From: Prorocentrum cordatum | Lineage: Eukaryota > Sar > Dinophyceae > Prorocentrales > Prorocentraceae | Assembly (NCBI GenBank): GCA_963575745.1 | Contig: CAUYUJ010015504.1 | Location: forward strand, 1,440,466-1,504,465 | Length of the DNA: 64,000 nt | Direction: 5' to 3' | Part shown: piece after piece, positions 62,249 through 64,000 of the stretch | Layout of the letters: every line of letters begins with the position of its first letter | Numbering within the stretch: position 1 is the stretch's first letter | Translations under genes and position numbers: made by a program | The notes under the pieces: generated by a model | Seen by the model: the letters and a program-made list of their open reading frames with translations, nothing else | Told to the model about the DNA's origin: nothing | The model's database searches: none

Positions 62249-64000
62249 ATGGCCTGCGACGCATTGGATGCTTCCATGCGCGAGGTATTCGGGTCCGAAG
62301 CAGTGAACGTCAGCAAGAGGGACGCCGAGGGGGAGCCCTCCACCACTCAGATTATCTGGGGGCTCAGCATGGACTTCGAGCGCGAGCGAGTTGGACTCCC
62401 GGAGCCCAAGGCCATGAAGATGCGCTTCCTACTGGCGGAGCCGGAGCTGAGCTTCGGCTGCCGCATGGTACGGCTGCGAACCGCGAGGGAGCTAAGTGGG
62501 CTCGGCCAGTTCTGCGCCTGCGCAGCTCCAGCCCTGAGCCTGGAGCTCCCAGCGGTCCACCGGATGCTGTCGGGTGACCCAGGCCAGGCCTACGTCCACC
62601 CGCCGGGCGACCCCGAGATGGTAGAGGCTGCGTGGGACGATTGGCACCAGACCCTGGATTGGCTGCGCGTCTGCTTTGAGATGCCTGTCGAGGGTAACTT
62701 CGAAACCTCCTTCGGGGGCCTGCTAGGCCTTCGCGAGGCCCTCGCACTCCCCGGGGCGCTCGGCAAGCTGCGCTGGCTGGGAGGCGATGCCACCCTAGAT
62801 CGGATCGGTGCGCTGGACTGGTCCTCGCGCGAGTACATCGTGGCGGAGGCGGCCCCCTACCTGGAGACGCTCCGCTCCGCCCCCGGCTGGCAGGGGGAGG
62901 GGGAGATCATCGCGGTGGTCGAACTCCTCTGCCTGATAGCCTTGGCGGCCGAGAAGGGCCCGGACTGGTTCCAGCTTCTATTGCCGTACGTCACTGACAA
63001 CAGTAATGTCAGCCGCTGGCTGCGACGCCGCCGGGCACGGAACGCGGTGGCGCGCCACCTGCTTCGAGTCCTGGCCATGCTGGAGCTACGGTACAAGTTC
63101 CGGGTCCTGGACGGACTTTACTTACGGACTTACCACAACGAGCTGGCCGACTTCGTGACTCGAGCCACGGTGGAGGAGGTGCGCCAGCGGATGGCGGAGG
63201 CCGGATGGACCGAGCTGTCGCCGGCAGACCCGTGGGGCGAGCTGGTGGAGGAGGCCCCCCAGCGCGAGCTGCGGATGCCAGGAGACGATGGGCCCTGGCG
63301 CGCGGCTGCACTCCAAGTCAAGGGAGCCCGGGAGGCCCTACCACGCTACGCCCCCCTGCAGGTCGAGGGGGCGCGGCTGCTGGAGGTGGGAACCGCGTGG
63401 CCCCCCTTCGGGGAGGCATGGGAGAGCCTCGGCGGGTCGGCGCTGCTAGCGCCGTGGGATGTCGGTGACCGATGGGACCCGGACGACGGCGACCACCCCA
63501 AGGACCCCACTGGGGCCCCGCGGATCCGTTGGCTGTGCGCGTCACTATCGGAGGACCCCGGTGGACGCGAGGCGACGGGCCTGGAGCGGCTACTGATCAC
63601 CACCCGACCACTGGCCGTGTTGCTCGACGCCCCCGTCAACTACGCCGCAGTGCGGCTAGGTGCGCGCTTGCGGCGCCTCGGCTATGTGGCACTCTCCCCG
63701 GAGACGCGCCTTCTGTGCACACACTTCGGCGACGTCACGGCACGCGCGCGGGCGGTCCAGGTTTGGGGTTGCGGAGAACGGGTTCGGGCGCCGAGCCCCA
63801 TGCCCCCCCTGGGGCAGCCCTGCGTGGAGCCACGCGGCCTCTGCCAGCTCTGGAAAGAGGCAGGGCGGCCGCCGCTGGATGAGCTCCGCCTGGACCTCAA
63901 CAACGGCACCTTGCTCGTGGACCCTCGGATCTCGACGACGGGGGATCGCATGATGCCCTGGCCGCGCGGCACATGGCAACCCGCGGGAGGCGGGCGGGCC
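62249..64000 (+). pseudogene. Element D RT C-terminal part, RNase H and methyltransferase-like domain (runs off window)
   Basis: Same frame as the preceding part, open to the window end. WGLSMDFERERVGLPEPK matches G WGLYLDVDKQRSRLPEPK (RT motif D/E region). RNase H residues are present in VVELLC, YVTDNSNV and YHNELADFVTR. The methyltransferase-like block RLLEVGTAWPPFGEAWESLG to THFGDVTARARAV (63375-63770) corresponds to G 34720-35050. The tyrosine recombinase expected next lies beyond the window. ATG at 62249 follows the stop directly, but this is the same broken gene. Confidence 0.8.

Overview
This window looks like nuclear DNA of a dinoflagellate. The main evidence is a degenerate copy of the dinoflagellate spliced leader, followed by a second truncated copy, just upstream of a retroelement reading frame (25402-25421, duplicated at 49455-49474). 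The GC-rich, heavily repetitive sequence and the giant tyrosine-recombinase (DIRS-like) retroelement polyproteins fit that group. I cannot name the species. I see no rRNA, tRNA, CRISPR array or bacterial-type operon.

Region 1 (1-22765) is gene-poor. It is a mosaic of micro- and minisatellites (CGG, CAA/CAG, GGA/TCC, a GGAATCC array and a 77-bp array), palindromes and small foldback elements. I find no convincing gene in it; its long reading frames are low-complexity by-products. Two copies of one inverted-repeat element with a TCC/GGA core (169-309 and 21506-21683) each carry a candidate target-site duplication.

Region 2 is an 8-kb block present twice in the same orientation: 22899-30905 and 46952-56228. 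Each copy holds a minus-strand gene resembling the DUF3431 family between ~370-bp direct repeats, then the spliced-leader relic, then the plus-strand start of a retroelement here called D. In both copies D is interrupted by the same inverted-repeat insertion, flanked by a 12-bp C-rich duplication. The second copy of that insertion holds a further 1219-bp inverted-repeat element (51819-53037), absent from the first copy, so the empty and filled sites can be compared directly.

Region 3 (30906-46951) lies between the two blocks. It is a second retroelement, G, on the minus strand, bounded by 132-bp direct repeats. It encodes an unbroken 5006-codon polyprotein: N-terminal membrane segments, cysteine clusters, a CCCH zinc knuckle, an OTU-like segment, a methyltransferase-like domain, reverse transcriptase, RNase H, a second methyltransferase-like domain, a complete tyrosine recombinase and C-terminal membrane segments. 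RT-RNase H-MT-YR is the order known from DIRS elements.

Region 4 (55102-64000) continues D, a diverged relative of G with the same domain order. D is broken by three apparent frameshifts and one in-frame stop, and runs off the window before its recombinase. The layout block-G-block is what unequal crossing-over between two G insertions would produce, although an assembly artefact must be excluded.
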